Assembly: GCF_003992055.1 (NCBI RefSeq)
Contig: NZ_RQVD01000002.1
Span: forward strand, 154,413-218,412
Origin: Veillonella sp. CHU740
GTDB taxonomy: Bacteria > Bacillota > Negativicutes > Veillonellales > Veillonellaceae
Reading direction: 5' to 3'
DNA length: 64,000 bases
This document shows positions 49,431 to 57,655 of this stretch, in pieces. A model generated the notes under the pieces. The model saw nothing but the letters and a program-made list of their open reading frames with translations. It ran no database searches and was not told where the DNA came from. The translations under genes were made by a program, and so were the position numbers. Each line of letters starts with the position of its first letter. Positions within the stretch are counted from its first letter, which is position 1.

Positions 49431-50225
49431 TTATAATTGAAAGCCACCGTATTCTGACATACGATGATGCGCTGGATAATCTGCATTCACATCAATGCCC
49501 TTAATAACTTCTTTCACCAGCGATTGCAACTGTTCTGCCATTTGTTGCATCATATCCACCACTTCACCATGTGTCAAGGCAGATTTAGAAATGCCTGCTG
49601 CATAGTTTGTAACCATGGAAATTGTCATATATGCCATTTCCGCTTCATTCGCTAAGGTCACCTCTGGTACATTTGTCATCCCCACCGTTTGACCGCCTAA
49701 CATAGCATACATGCGAATTTCAGCAGGAGATTCAAAACGAGGCCCCTCTGTACATACGTACGTTCCACCATTATGCACCGTCAATCCTAAAGATTTAGCA
49801 GCGTTTTCTACAATACCTCGTAATTCAGGGCTATATGGTTCCGTTACATCCACATGCGCCACTGGACGATCGCCGCCTTCGTAGAATGTATTCACACGGT
49901 TTTTCGTAAAGTCTAGAAATTGGTCAGTCAACACAAAATGACCTGGTCCAAAGTTTTGATCCAAAGAACCTACTGCTGTCGTAGATACGATGAACTTAAC
50001 ACCTAACTTTTTCAACCCCCAAATGTTGGCACGATAATTAATCTTATGTGGTGGAATCGAATGATCACGGCCATGACGAGCTAAAAAATACACCGTCTTA
50101 CCTTCATAAGTTCCACATACATAATGAATCTCTCCATATGGTGTCATAAGAGATGATTCCGTCATCGTATCAAACATATTTGGATCGTACACACCGGTAC
50201 CACCAATAATAGCAATAGCTGACAT
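49431..50225 (-). CDS. MTAP/PNP-family purine nucleoside phosphorylase
   Basis: A 264-aa trimeric phosphorylase of the PNP/MTAP superfamily. The phosphate loop GGTGVYDP, ARHGRDHSIPPHKINYRAN, TTAVGSL, YVCTEGPRFESPAEIRM and GMTNVPEVTLANEAEM are intact. In human MTAP two aspartates (TDYD) hold the 6-amino group; here the same place reads T206-N207-Y208-A209, the Asn being that of inosine/guanosine phosphorylases and methylthioinosine phosphorylases. So methylthioadenosine phosphorylase is the family name, but a 6-oxopurine nucleoside is the better-supported substrate. An extended -10 promoter precedes it. Confidence 0.9.
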   Translation of the reverse strand: MSAIAIIGGTGVYDPNMFDTMTESSLMTPYGEIHYVCGTYEGKTVYFLARHGRDHSIPPHKINYRANIWGLKKLGVKFIVSTTAVGSLDQNFGPGHFVLTDQFLDFTKNRVNTFYEGGDRPVAHVDVTEPYSPELRGIVENAAKSLGLTVHNGGTYVCTEGPRFESPAEIRMYAMLGGQTVGMTNVPEVTLANEAEMAYMTISMVTNYAAGISKSALTHGEVVDMMQQMAEQLQSLVKEVIKGIDVNADYPAHHRMSEYGGFQL

Positions 50226-50270
50226 ATAGTTCCTCCTTGTGAAAGATAGAAAATTATCTAATCTAATTTT

Positions 50271-50279
50271 ATTATAGCA
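50271..50279 (-). promoter_or_regulatory. Extended -10 promoter of the phosphorylase-ahcY pair
   Basis: TGCTATAAT on the minus strand, about 45 bp before the start codon. The -35 is weak. Confidence 0.55.
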
Positions 50280-50342
50280 TGGAATAGGACATATTGTAGA
50301 AATAGACTATACATATTACAATCTATAATCACAACATATATA

Positions 50343-51071
50343 CTATGGCTTTCTAACCCTTTCCTGAAACTCCATACTTATCATCCCAGGGAACAGTATT
50401 TTATAATAATCTGCCGCTACTTTTAAAGTTTCTAACAGCTTCAAACAATGTCTTTCTGTACTCGTACCTACATTTGCCTTATGTTGTATCCAACGTTGTA
50501 CATGGCGACTAAACCTTTCCACCACTTCACATACTGGAACACCCCATTGTAATTCTAATGTTGGTACATCTGCGTATGGAATCGCATTACCTTTGAATTG
50601 TTCTACATAAAACTCTAAGATCTTGCTTAATTGCTTCATGCATCTAGGAAAATCCCCAGTCACTTCATTGCGATAGTTTAGTTGCAATAGAATCTCTTTC
50701 GCTACAACCTCTATAGTTTGGAGCCAAAATAATAGTGTTAGTAAATTTTTCTGCTTATCTCTCCCCGTAATTATATCTTGAGGCTCCACACTGTTTACCT
50801 TTCCTGCTTTAATCTTCTCCATTGTATATGTATAGGAGAATAATGTCGGCAAGGTCTCTATACCTGCAAAAATGACATATAATTGCAGTTCTATCCCTTG
50901 TAACTATTCTTGTGTTATCTTTGTGGACTCTTTTGCATACTTTTCAATCGGGTCGATGAGGGGAGACACATAGTCATGCATCTTTAAGGCTACCTTAATG
51001 ATATCTTCCCGTGTATCCTCTTTCAACAAAAGAGCAGCAAGTTCATTTCTGCTTTGCTGCTCTTCACTTAT
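50343..51071 (-). pseudogene. Hypothetical gene interrupted by an in-frame TAG
   Basis: One reading frame stays coding-like through 50343-51071 except for a TAG at 50904-50906. Upstream of it the frame reads SEEQQSRNELAALLLKED, TREDIIKVALKMHDYVSPL and IDPIEKYAKESTKITQE. After the stop it continues LQGIELQLYVIFAGIETLPT and a 169-residue helical region. Neither half has a convincing start codon with a ribosome binding site: the downstream half can start only at TTG 50850-50852 or a late ATG. A CAG-to-TAG change (Gln to stop) would explain it. It sits at the end of the pssA-GT2 operon. I do not recognise the family; it has no membrane helix and is likely a cytoplasmic helical protein when intact. 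Confidence 0.6.
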
Positions 51072-51072
51072 A

Positions 51073-52341
51073 TTATTCTTTTGTTTTACGAGTTGTATCT
51101 CCCATACGAGTTAATTTTACTTCCCCTAGTGCTACACCTCGGGTATGTTGTGTATGAGACCATACTTTATCATGTCGATTCAAATATCCTAAGAAGGTAA
51201 CCGGTACCCAAGAATAGATGAATAATGGATATAGTAAATAATAGAACCACACTTTTGGAGGCACTTTAATTTGCGCCAATACGATAAGCGGGAATAAATA
51301 CTGTCCCACCCCAATAATCTGCCACACTTGTACGGGCAAGATTTGGTAAATAATATTGGTATAAAATGGAACAATCCCATTAATATACGTCATGATAATA
51401 TAGAATGCCGATAATAATAAGAAGTATGGCTGTGTAATCTGCACTATCCCATCGAGGATTGTCCATTTCCCCTTCTTAATTCCTTGTACAAAGAGTTTCG
51501 GTATATACCGTTCTCCCGTATCAAAGTGCCCTTGGGCCCATCGTTTTCGTTGGTTCCAAGATTGCATAAATGTCAATGGTTTCTCATCATATACAATCGC
51601 ATTATGTGCCCAGGTTGTTTTGACACCATGAATCAACAATTTTAGGGAAAACTCCATATCTTCTGTTAAGCTATTACAAGACCATCCGTAATCTCGAATA
51701 ATATTGGTACGAATACACATACCTGTACCACCCAAAGCTGTAGATAGTCCCAAATTATATTTTGCCAAATGCCACATATGATTAACCATCCAAAAAGCAA
51801 TGGCAAATGTTCCCGCCACCCATGTATCGGTTGGATTCTTAGCGTTCAAATACCCTTGAATCACTGACTCTCCTTTTTCTAAATGGCGATTCATTTCATA
51901 CAGAAAGTGAGGATGCACAAGATTATCTGCATCAAAGATGACAAACGCATCATAGTTACGTTCCATGGCGAATACGGTATCAAACATCCATCCCATGGCA
52001 TAGCCTTTGCCCACTTCGTCCGTATTAAAACGTTCATACACTTCTGCTCCTGCTTCACGAGCAATCTGTGCCGTATTATCTTTACAGTTATCAGCCACAA
52101 CAAAAATATCATATAAATGACGAGGGTAGTCAAGAACTTGGAGATTGTTGACTAATTGACCAATAACAGCACTTTCATTATGAGCACATACAATAATGGC
52201 AAAGGAATGTTTTGGAGGGCACTCTGTTGTATCACTTTTATGCCACATACCACAAACCATTAACACAAAGTAATACAATGTATAGAATACAATGATTACC
52301 TGTATGGGAATCATAACTAGGTCAAACCAAACGTAATTCAT
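51073..52341 (-). CDS. GT2 family membrane glycosyltransferase
   Basis: A 422-aa processive-type glycosyltransferase. One N-terminal membrane helix (about residues 8-30) is followed by the GT-A domain with SFAIIVCAHNESAVIGQLV, the metal-binding DADNLVHP, a second acidic motif EDMEFSLKL, and the synthase motif QRKRW. Three to four C-terminal membrane helices follow. This is the layout of cellulose, hyaluronan and poly-GlcNAc synthase relatives; the sugar made cannot be told. It follows pssA by 12 bp and belongs to an envelope operon. Confidence 0.88.
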   Translation of the reverse strand: MNYVWFDLVMIPIQVIIVFYTLYYFVLMVCGMWHKSDTTECPPKHSFAIIVCAHNESAVIGQLVNNLQVLDYPRHLYDIFVVADNCKDNTAQIAREAGAEVYERFNTDEVGKGYAMGWMFDTVFAMERNYDAFVIFDADNLVHPHFLYEMNRHLEKGESVIQGYLNAKNPTDTWVAGTFAIAFWMVNHMWHLAKYNLGLSTALGGTGMCIRTNIIRDYGWSCNSLTEDMEFSLKLLIHGVKTTWAHNAIVYDEKPLTFMQSWNQRKRWAQGHFDTGERYIPKLFVQGIKKGKWTILDGIVQITQPYFLLLSAFYIIMTYINGIVPFYTNIIYQILPVQVWQIIGVGQYLFPLIVLAQIKVPPKVWFYYLLYPLFIYSWVPVTFLGYLNRHDKVWSHTQHTRGVALGEVKLTRMGDTTRKTKE

Positions 52342-52353
52342 CCTAGCCCCTTC

Positions 52354-53025
52354 CTATTTACGAATATTGTTGATAATCGTATTGCTAATGCCATATACGG
52401 TATACAACACAAAAATAAGTACTGGCCATACGCGATAGTCCAATAATGCAAGGAATACACCACAAGCTACGGTAATTCCTACTGCTATAGGTTGTACTGG
52501 ATCACTACCTTTACCTTTAAAGTCTGGATGATGCACATTGCTAACCATCAAGTAGCCTACGAGTATCATCGCAATCATCAATACTACATCTGGAACTCGA
52601 ACACCACTCAATACATAGGTTGCTGCCATACATCCTGCTGCTGGAATAGGTAATCCTTGAAAGTAACCGTGTACTTCTTCTGTCATAATATTAAAACGAG
52701 CTAATCGGAAAGCCCCTAATACAGAAAATACTAATAAAGGGACATAGCCTAACCACCCATAGTGATCTAAGCTCATCATATATAGCATATACGCAGGAGA
52801 TACACCAAATCCAACTACATCCGCTAAGGAATCAAGTTCACGACCAAAATCACCAGATACTCCCAATGCTCGTGCGATGCGACCATCTAGGCCATCTGCT
52901 AGTAATGATAATAGGACGCATATAGCTGCCCCTGTAAAGTTTCCCGCTGCAGATAAACTAATACCAACGACACCAAAGGCTAGATTAGCTGCTGTACATA
53001 GATTGGGAAATATAGACTTATTCAT
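52354..53025 (-). CDS. pssA: CDP-diacylglycerol--serine O-phosphatidyltransferase
   Basis: Membrane enzyme of 223 aa that makes phosphatidylserine. The CDP-alcohol phosphotransferase motif is intact: DGLDGRIARALG, then GRELDSLADVVGFG (D-G-x2-A-R-x8-G-x3-D-x3-D). Several hydrophobic helices follow. Its start overlaps the end of psd by 8 bases, so the two steps to phosphatidylethanolamine are coupled in translation. Confidence 0.95.
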   Translation of the reverse strand: MNKSIFPNLCTAANLAFGVVGISLSAAGNFTGAAICVLLSLLADGLDGRIARALGVSGDFGRELDSLADVVGFGVSPAYMLYMMSLDHYGWLGYVPLLVFSVLGAFRLARFNIMTEEVHGYFQGLPIPAAGCMAATYVLSGVRVPDVVLMIAMILVGYLMVSNVHHPDFKGKGSDPVQPIAVGITVACGVFLALLDYRVWPVLIFVLYTVYGISNTIINNIRK

Positions 53026-53653
53026 CTTTCACCCTCCCAATAATCGTTTCTCCACCTTTTACATGTTGACCTTTTCTTACGCAAATATCTACATCTAAAG
53101 GTACAAACAATTCTGTGCAAGAACCGAACTTAATCATACCATACAAGGTACCTTGTTCTAAGGTATCTCCTAAATCTGTCCAAGACACAATCCGTCTAGC
53201 TAACAATCCCGCAATTTGTGTCACCACAATTTCCATGCGATCATTTTTAATGCTAATTGTATGTCTTTCATTTTCATAGCCTACGGAATCTTTGTAAGCT
53301 GGTAAGAACTGACCTTCTGTATATTGACGGAAGGTAATTTCCCCCGCCATAGGTGCACGGTTCACATGCACATCGAATACAGATAGGAAAATAGTTACTT
53401 TTTTGCATTGTTGATGCAAATAGGTATCTTCAAATACTTCCGTCACTTCCATCACCTTGCCATCCGCTGGGGACACAAGTATAGTTGGATCGTGAGGAAT
53501 ACGGCGATTAGGATTCCGGAAAAAATATGTAAAGAATAATGCCAATATAAACGGTATAATTCCTAACCACCATGATACGAAGTATCCAACTAGGCCTGCT
53601 ACCACTAAACACGCACCTATTAAGGGATATCCTTCTTTTACAATAAAACCCAT
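53018..53653 (-). CDS. psd: Phosphatidylserine decarboxylase proenzyme
   Basis: Converts phosphatidylserine to phosphatidylethanolamine, 211 aa, the short single-domain form with an N-terminal hydrophobic pair. The self-cleavage site is KFGSCTELF: cleavage between Gly and Ser would give the pyruvoyl group. SPADGKVMEV and VFDVHVNRAPMAG are typical. The start is the ATG at 53651-53653, after GAGAGG; the frame extends eleven codons further without a site. Confidence 0.93.
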   Translation of the reverse strand: MGFIVKEGYPLIGACLVVAGLVGYFVSWWLGIIPFILALFFTYFFRNPNRRIPHDPTILVSPADGKVMEVTEVFEDTYLHQQCKKVTIFLSVFDVHVNRAPMAGEITFRQYTEGQFLPAYKDSVGYENERHTISIKNDRMEIVVTQIAGLLARRIVSWTDLGDTLEQGTLYGMIKFGSCTELFVPLDVDICVRKGQHVKGGETIIGRVKDE

Positions 53654-53706
53654 ACTAAAACCTCTCTGATGCTTTGCCTCTATCATACTGTTATATAATA
53701 AGGCAT

Positions 53707-54435
53707 CTATTGTTTATGCCGCCAAACAGCCCACATAAACTTTGGTAATGCTAACATACGAATGATACGCTTTGGTTGTAATAGTAGGCGATATAACCAC
53801 TCTAGCCGATTGCGTTGCATCCATAGAGGTGCACGTTTCAACATGCCCGCCATCACATCGAATGAACCACCCACACCCATGGCTACAACGCCATCTAAAT
53901 GAGCGAGTCGCTCTCGAATCCAGAATTCTTGCTTAGGTACCCCAAAGGCAACAAACACAAGTTGCGCTCCACTGCGTTCTATATCCTTAAGAATGTCTAC
54001 TTCCTCTTCCTCAGTAAAATATCCAGAATGATATCCTACCACTGGCAAATCGCCTAATTCTGCTGTAGCATTCTCCAAGGCCTGTTTCACAACACCTTCT
54101 GCACCACCTAAGCAATATACCTTAATATGATTATCTTTAGCGGCTTGCAATAGATGATGTAGTAAATCACATCCTGTCACCCGTTCAGGAAAAGATTCCC
54201 CTTGTTGCTCTGCTGCCCATAGCACACCTGCTCCATCGGGAACTACGAGGTCAGCCTTTTGCAGAACCTCTAACAGTTTTTGGTTTTCTTGAGCCATCAT
54301 GACCATCTCTGCATTTGCTGTGGCCACCATATGTAAGCCTGGTGTTCCCACTAATGTGAGCACCTTTTGTACGGCTTCCGTCATCGTTACCACATCAATC
54401 GGTACGGACAGCACATGTATTTGATTCTGCACCAT
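53707..54435 (-). CDS. WecG/TagA/CpsF family glycosyltransferase
   Basis: A 242-aa GT26 enzyme. Members transfer UDP-linked N-acetyl-hexosamine derivatives (ManNAcA for WecG, ManNAc for TagA) to undecaprenyl-linked acceptors in surface polymer assembly. Seen are VPDGAGVLWAA, VYCLGGAEGVVKQA, LVFVAFGVPKQEFWI, VAMGVGGSFDVMAG and the closing RAPLWMQRNRLEWLYRLL. It opens the operon with psd, pssA and the GT2 gene, linking phospholipid and surface glycan synthesis. Confidence 0.9.
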   Translation of the reverse strand: MVQNQIHVLSVPIDVVTMTEAVQKVLTLVGTPGLHMVATANAEMVMMAQENQKLLEVLQKADLVVPDGAGVLWAAEQQGESFPERVTGCDLLHHLLQAAKDNHIKVYCLGGAEGVVKQALENATAELGDLPVVGYHSGYFTEEEEVDILKDIERSGAQLVFVAFGVPKQEFWIRERLAHLDGVVAMGVGGSFDVMAGMLKRAPLWMQRNRLEWLYRLLLQPKRIIRMLALPKFMWAVWRHKQ

Positions 54436-54470
54436 TCACCTCATCCACTCTAGTACGCAAACAAGAAGGA

Positions 54471-54512
54471 CAGGACATACGAAAATAGTAAGACTATCTT
54501 CATAGACCTATC
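54471..54512 (-). terminator. Terminator-like hairpin after the tautomerase gene
   Basis: AGAAGGATAGG and CCTGTCCTTCT arms (one G-T pair) with a long loop and TTGTTTG on the minus strand, between the tautomerase stop and the WecG-type gene. The loop is long, so efficiency is uncertain. Confidence 0.45.
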
Positions 54513-54535
54513 CTTCTGGTAGGTAATTTTCCTAA

Positions 54536-54724
54536 TTATTTCTTTTCACAGCGCATAACGCCAGCTTCCATATAGTTGTCAGCTTTCATATCTACAAAAA
54601 TAACTTTTACCGCTTCAGCAGGTACTTTTACAGTTTCTACTGTTGCTTTTGTAATTGCTTCACCAAGAGCTTTTTTTTGTTCGAATGTACGACCTTCAAC
54701 TAATTCTACATGAATAATAGGCAT
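54536..54724 (-). CDS. 4-oxalocrotonate tautomerase family protein
   Basis: A 62-aa tautomerase-fold protein. After removal of Met the catalytic Pro becomes the N-terminus (MPIIHVELVEGRTFEQKKAL), and the central KVPAEAVKVIFVDM matches the 4-OT fold. Relatives convert enol to keto acids, but many small ones have unknown substrates. It is a single gene with its own promoter and no aromatic degradation genes nearby. Confidence 0.85.
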   Translation of the reverse strand: MPIIHVELVEGRTFEQKKALGEAITKATVETVKVPAEAVKVIFVDMKADNYMEAGVMRCEKK

Positions 54725-54786
54725 GAGCTATTCCTCCCTTACCACTACGAATCTCTAGCACTGTGCTAAAGATAGAATCTTACCTT

Positions 54787-54816
54787 ATTGTATCATAATT
54801 TGACCTGGATAAACAA
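54787..54816 (-). promoter_or_regulatory. Promoter of the tautomerase gene
   Basis: TGATACAAT on the minus strand (TACAAT at 54787-54792) is an extended -10 element, with TTGTTT 18 bp upstream. It lies right beside the recG stop codon. Confidence 0.5.
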
Positions 54817-54818
54817 CT

Positions 54819-56855
54819 TTAGCTATACAAAATACGCATATATTGAGAACCAAATCTAGCTTCCATTTGGTGACGAAGCGTGGCCTGCACCTCTACAAAT
54901 CCCTTCTCACGCAAATAGGTATTTGCATCCTCTCTAGCTTCTACGAGAATAGGTATATCCTTAATGATATTAGCCACCTTTAAATCAGGTAATCCCGACT
55001 GCGCTAATCCGAATAGCTCTCCAGTGCCTCGTAACAACAAATCTTGTTCCGCCAATTCAAATCCATCCTGTGTTTGTTCCATCAGGGATAGCCTCGTTTT
55101 GCTATCTGGATTTTTACTATCGCTGATCAATATGCAATAGGCTTGTGCGGACCCACGTCCTACGCGCCCTCGTAGTTGGTGCAACTGTGAAAGTCCAAAT
55201 CGCTCCGCATCATGAATGCACATAATGGTTGCATTTTGTACATTCACGCCCACTTCAATGACTGTGGTAGATACCAATAAGTGAAGCTCTCGACGATAGA
55301 AAGCATCCATCACTTCCTCTTTTTCCTTCGGTCGCATTCGACCATGTACCATACCTACACGATAGTGTGGTTCAAAGTATTCCTTATACTCATAGGCAAT
55401 CTGCTCTGCTGCATGAAGATCCATCTTTTCTGATTCTTCTACTAACGGGCAGACTGCATACACTTGTCGCCCCTCTTTCATTTCTTTTTCAAAAAAATGT
55501 AATAAGCGTTCCTTATACGATGTATCCACTGCATAGGTTTTTACCGGTTTACGACCTGGCGGCATCTCTTTAATCAAGGATACCTCTAAATCTCCATAGA
55601 TAGATAAGGTCATCGTCCTTGGTATAGGGGTGGCCGTCATAATGAGCACATGAGGATGATCTCCTTTTCGTTGTAACTTCGCCCGTTGCTCTACCCCAAA
55701 ACGATGTTGCTCATCCACCACGATGAGTCCTAATCTATGAAACTCTACTCCTTCTTGGATTAAGGCATGTGTTCCCACTACGATATCTATATCACCCTTT
55801 TGCAACGCCTCATATACATCTTGCTTCGCTTTGGTAGAGCCTGTTAACAGGACCATTCGTATCGGTGCATCGCCAAACAATTCTTGAAAGCTTTCAAAAT
55901 GTTGGGAGGCTAAAATTTCTGTAGGTGCCATAATAGCCCCTTGAAATCCATTTTCTACAGCCTTTGCCAACGCTAATGCGGCCACTACGGTTTTACCTGA
56001 CCCTACATCACCTTGTACAAGACGTTGCATGGCCTTTGGCTCTTCCATATCGCTAGCAATGTCTGCAAAGGCTTTCTTTTGATCCCCCGTTAACTGAAAG
56101 GGTAGACTCGAAGTAATGCGCTCCACTAACGAGCCATTCCCATCCATTGCATGTCCACCTTGTACCTGCTCATGAGCCCGCAATAGAAGTAATCCCATTT
56201 GCATTATCCACAACTCTTCATACGCCAATTGTTTTCGTGCCTCTTGATGGCGTTCCCAAGAAGTAGGAAAATGCATTTCTTTAAACGCATCGTATCGGCT
56301 CATAGTGCATCGATGTCTCTGCACCTCTACAGGTAATACATCCTCTAACTCTTGATGATTGTCAAACCAATTCTTAATGGCCATACGAATGCTCCATTGC
56401 TTCATTCCCTCTGTCAATCCATACACAGGAACAATCCCTCTATCTATAGTTTGTCCTTCTTCCAGTATTTCTATTTGGGGGGAGTTCATTTGCAAATTAC
56501 CATAGGCATGCTCTAACTTTCCATACGCATAGATCTGTTGCCCCGACTTGTAAAAATTCTTTTTATAGGCTTGATTGAAAAGTACCAAATTTATTTGTCG
56601 AATACCATCTCCTACAGTAACCGTTAAAATATGCATTCTAGGGCGAGGGCGCTTTTCGCTGACCCGTACCACACGCCCTGTAATTCCAGCAGTTTCACCT
56701 ACTGGCGCTTCATGAACAGAATACACTTGTCGTCTATCCTCAAAGGTGCGCGGAAAATAGTGTAACAATCCTGTTACACTGGTGATGCCTAGTTTATGTA
56801 ATTGTTTCACCCTCTGTGGCCCTACGCCTTTGATGGATTGCAATTGTTCGTTCAT
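54819..56855 (-). CDS. recG: ATP-dependent DNA helicase RecG
   Basis: Branch-migrating helicase of 678 aa that remodels stalled forks and Holliday junctions. The N-terminal wedge/OB domain (KGVGPQRVKQLHKLG; RPRPRMHILTVTVGDG) precedes the helicase core: Walker A VQGDVGSGKTVVAA, DEQH box VVDEQHRFGVEQR, motif III MTATPIPRTM, and motif VI QLRGRVGRGSAQAYC. The leader is about 170 bp with an extended -10 promoter at its far end. Confidence 0.97.
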   Translation of the reverse strand: MNEQLQSIKGVGPQRVKQLHKLGITSVTGLLHYFPRTFEDRRQVYSVHEAPVGETAGITGRVVRVSEKRPRPRMHILTVTVGDGIRQINLVLFNQAYKKNFYKSGQQIYAYGKLEHAYGNLQMNSPQIEILEEGQTIDRGIVPVYGLTEGMKQWSIRMAIKNWFDNHQELEDVLPVEVQRHRCTMSRYDAFKEMHFPTSWERHQEARKQLAYEELWIMQMGLLLLRAHEQVQGGHAMDGNGSLVERITSSLPFQLTGDQKKAFADIASDMEEPKAMQRLVQGDVGSGKTVVAALALAKAVENGFQGAIMAPTEILASQHFESFQELFGDAPIRMVLLTGSTKAKQDVYEALQKGDIDIVVGTHALIQEGVEFHRLGLIVVDEQHRFGVEQRAKLQRKGDHPHVLIMTATPIPRTMTLSIYGDLEVSLIKEMPPGRKPVKTYAVDTSYKERLLHFFEKEMKEGRQVYAVCPLVEESEKMDLHAAEQIAYEYKEYFEPHYRVGMVHGRMRPKEKEEVMDAFYRRELHLLVSTTVIEVGVNVQNATIMCIHDAERFGLSQLHQLRGRVGRGSAQAYCILISDSKNPDSKTRLSLMEQTQDGFELAEQDLLLRGTGELFGLAQSGLPDLKVANIIKDIPILVEAREDANTYLREKGFVEVQATLRHQMEARFGSQYMRILYS

Positions 56856-57031
56856 GCTCTATCTATACTCTTTCTAGTTACACCACTTTTGTGAAAGTGT
56901 AGCGTACTATATTCTCTATCAATGATTACTACCAGTTTCAAACATGGCAAAATTACCACGGTCTAGTAGCTCTACTATATAACTACTAGAGAATACGTAT
57001 ACCGTAGCTAACAGATCGTATTATGCATTAT

Positions 57032-57040
57032 ATTATACCA
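57032..57040 (-). promoter_or_regulatory. Extended -10 promoter of recG
   Basis: TGGTATAAT on the minus strand about 175 bp before the recG start codon; no good -35. Confidence 0.5.
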
Positions 57041-57084
57041 TAGTGCCTGTCATGAAAGTGAACTAAAATCCATAAAATGGCACA

Positions 57085-57170
57085 AAAAAAGAAGGGCACT
57101 TTTTTGAAGAGTCACGTGTGTTAGGCGTTGTATCAAAGTGTCCTTCTTATATTTAATTATATTTAAATTA
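57085..57170 (-). ncRNA. Candidate small RNA upstream of recG
   Basis: A TATAAT (minus strand, at about 57165-57171) is followed about 20 bases later by a 14-bp stem (AAGAAGGACACTTT / AAAGTGCCCTTCTT) with a loop of about 30 bases and a run of seven T. That is a complete promoter-to-terminator unit of under 100 nt with no open frame of note. It could be a small RNA, or a premature-stop leader of a longer recG transcript. No known RNA family was recognised. Confidence 0.4.
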
Positions 57171-57171
57171 T

Positions 57172-57200
57172 ACAACTTGTGTAAAATAAACGCAAGTTGT
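57172..57200. promoter_or_regulatory. Palindrome ACAACTTG-N13-CAAGTTGT
   Basis: A perfect 8-bp inverted repeat with a 13-bp centre, covering the -35 to -10 spacer region of the candidate minus-strand promoter and lying just upstream of the rpmB promoter. It looks like a dimeric repressor site; the protein is unknown. Confidence 0.45.
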
Positions 57201-57213
57201 TTTTCAATAAAAT

Positions 57214-57243
57214 TTGACAGATTTTACGATTTTAGTATATAGT
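57214..57243 (+). promoter_or_regulatory. rpmB promoter
   Basis: TTGACA (57214-57219) and TATAGT (57238-57243) are 18 bp apart, about 115 bp before rpmB. A second TATAAT at 57254-57259 has no clear -35. Confidence 0.65.
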
Positions 57244-57358
57244 GAATAGGCTAGTATAATATTACCTGAAAAGGGAGAAATGCACTTGCATTCCCTAGCC
57301 TTTTTATGATAAAATACATATGTTATATTAGTAGTAAACACTTTGGAGGTGGAAACAA

Positions 57359-57547
57359 ATGGCAAACCTTTGCGAAGTATGTGGTAAATCCACTACTACG
57401 GGTATGAATGTTTCTCATTCCCATATCCGTTCCAAACGAACTTGGAAACCAAACATCCAAAGAGTACGAGCAATTGTAGACGGCGAAACTAAACGAGTTA
57501 ACGTTTGCACACGCTGCCTTCGTTCTGATAAAATTACACGCGCGTAA
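57359..57547 (+). CDS. rpmB: Ribosomal protein L28
   Basis: Large-subunit ribosomal protein of 62 aa, starting MANLCEVCGKSTTTGMNVSH, with VNVCTRCLRSDKI near the end. The two CxxC pairs mark the zinc-binding form. GGAGGTGG precedes the ATG. It is a single-gene unit on the plus strand with its own promoter and terminator. Confidence 0.97.
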   Translation: MANLCEVCGKSTTTGMNVSHSHIRSKRTWKPNIQRVRAIVDGETKRVNVCTRCLRSDKITRA

Positions 57548-57570
57548 GATTTTGAAGGTACATGTACTCA

Positions 57571-57624
57571 AAAAAGAGGCTATCAGTCAGGAAGAATATT
57601 CTTCAGTACTGATAGCCTCTTTTG
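57571..57624. terminator. Bidirectional terminator rpmB / PIN toxin
   Basis: Perfect arms AAAAGAGGCTATCAGT and ACTGATAGCCTCTTTT around a loop with an inner GAAGAATATTCTTC palindrome; A-runs and T-runs on both sides let it stop both convergent transcripts. Confidence 0.9.
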
Positions 57625-57655
57625 CTATGTCTAACTTATTATATTAAATGTATAC

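Larger units (their letters stand above)
56856..57358. other. recG / rpmB divergent intergenic region
   Basis: About 500 bp without a protein gene. In order it holds the recG leader with a CTAGTAG / CTACTAG inverted repeat (near 56970-57000), the recG promoter, a terminator serving the minus strand (57085-57147) with no gene before it, an ACAACTTG / CAAGTTGT palindrome, and the rpmB promoter. The apparent minus-strand transcription unit is listed separately. Confidence 0.5.

Noticed and set aside
50979..51071. Frameshift fusion of the GT2 enzyme with the interrupted gene behind it
   Set aside because: The GT2 protein already has full family length and ends normally; the A-rich stretch at its end is not a classic slippery heptamer.
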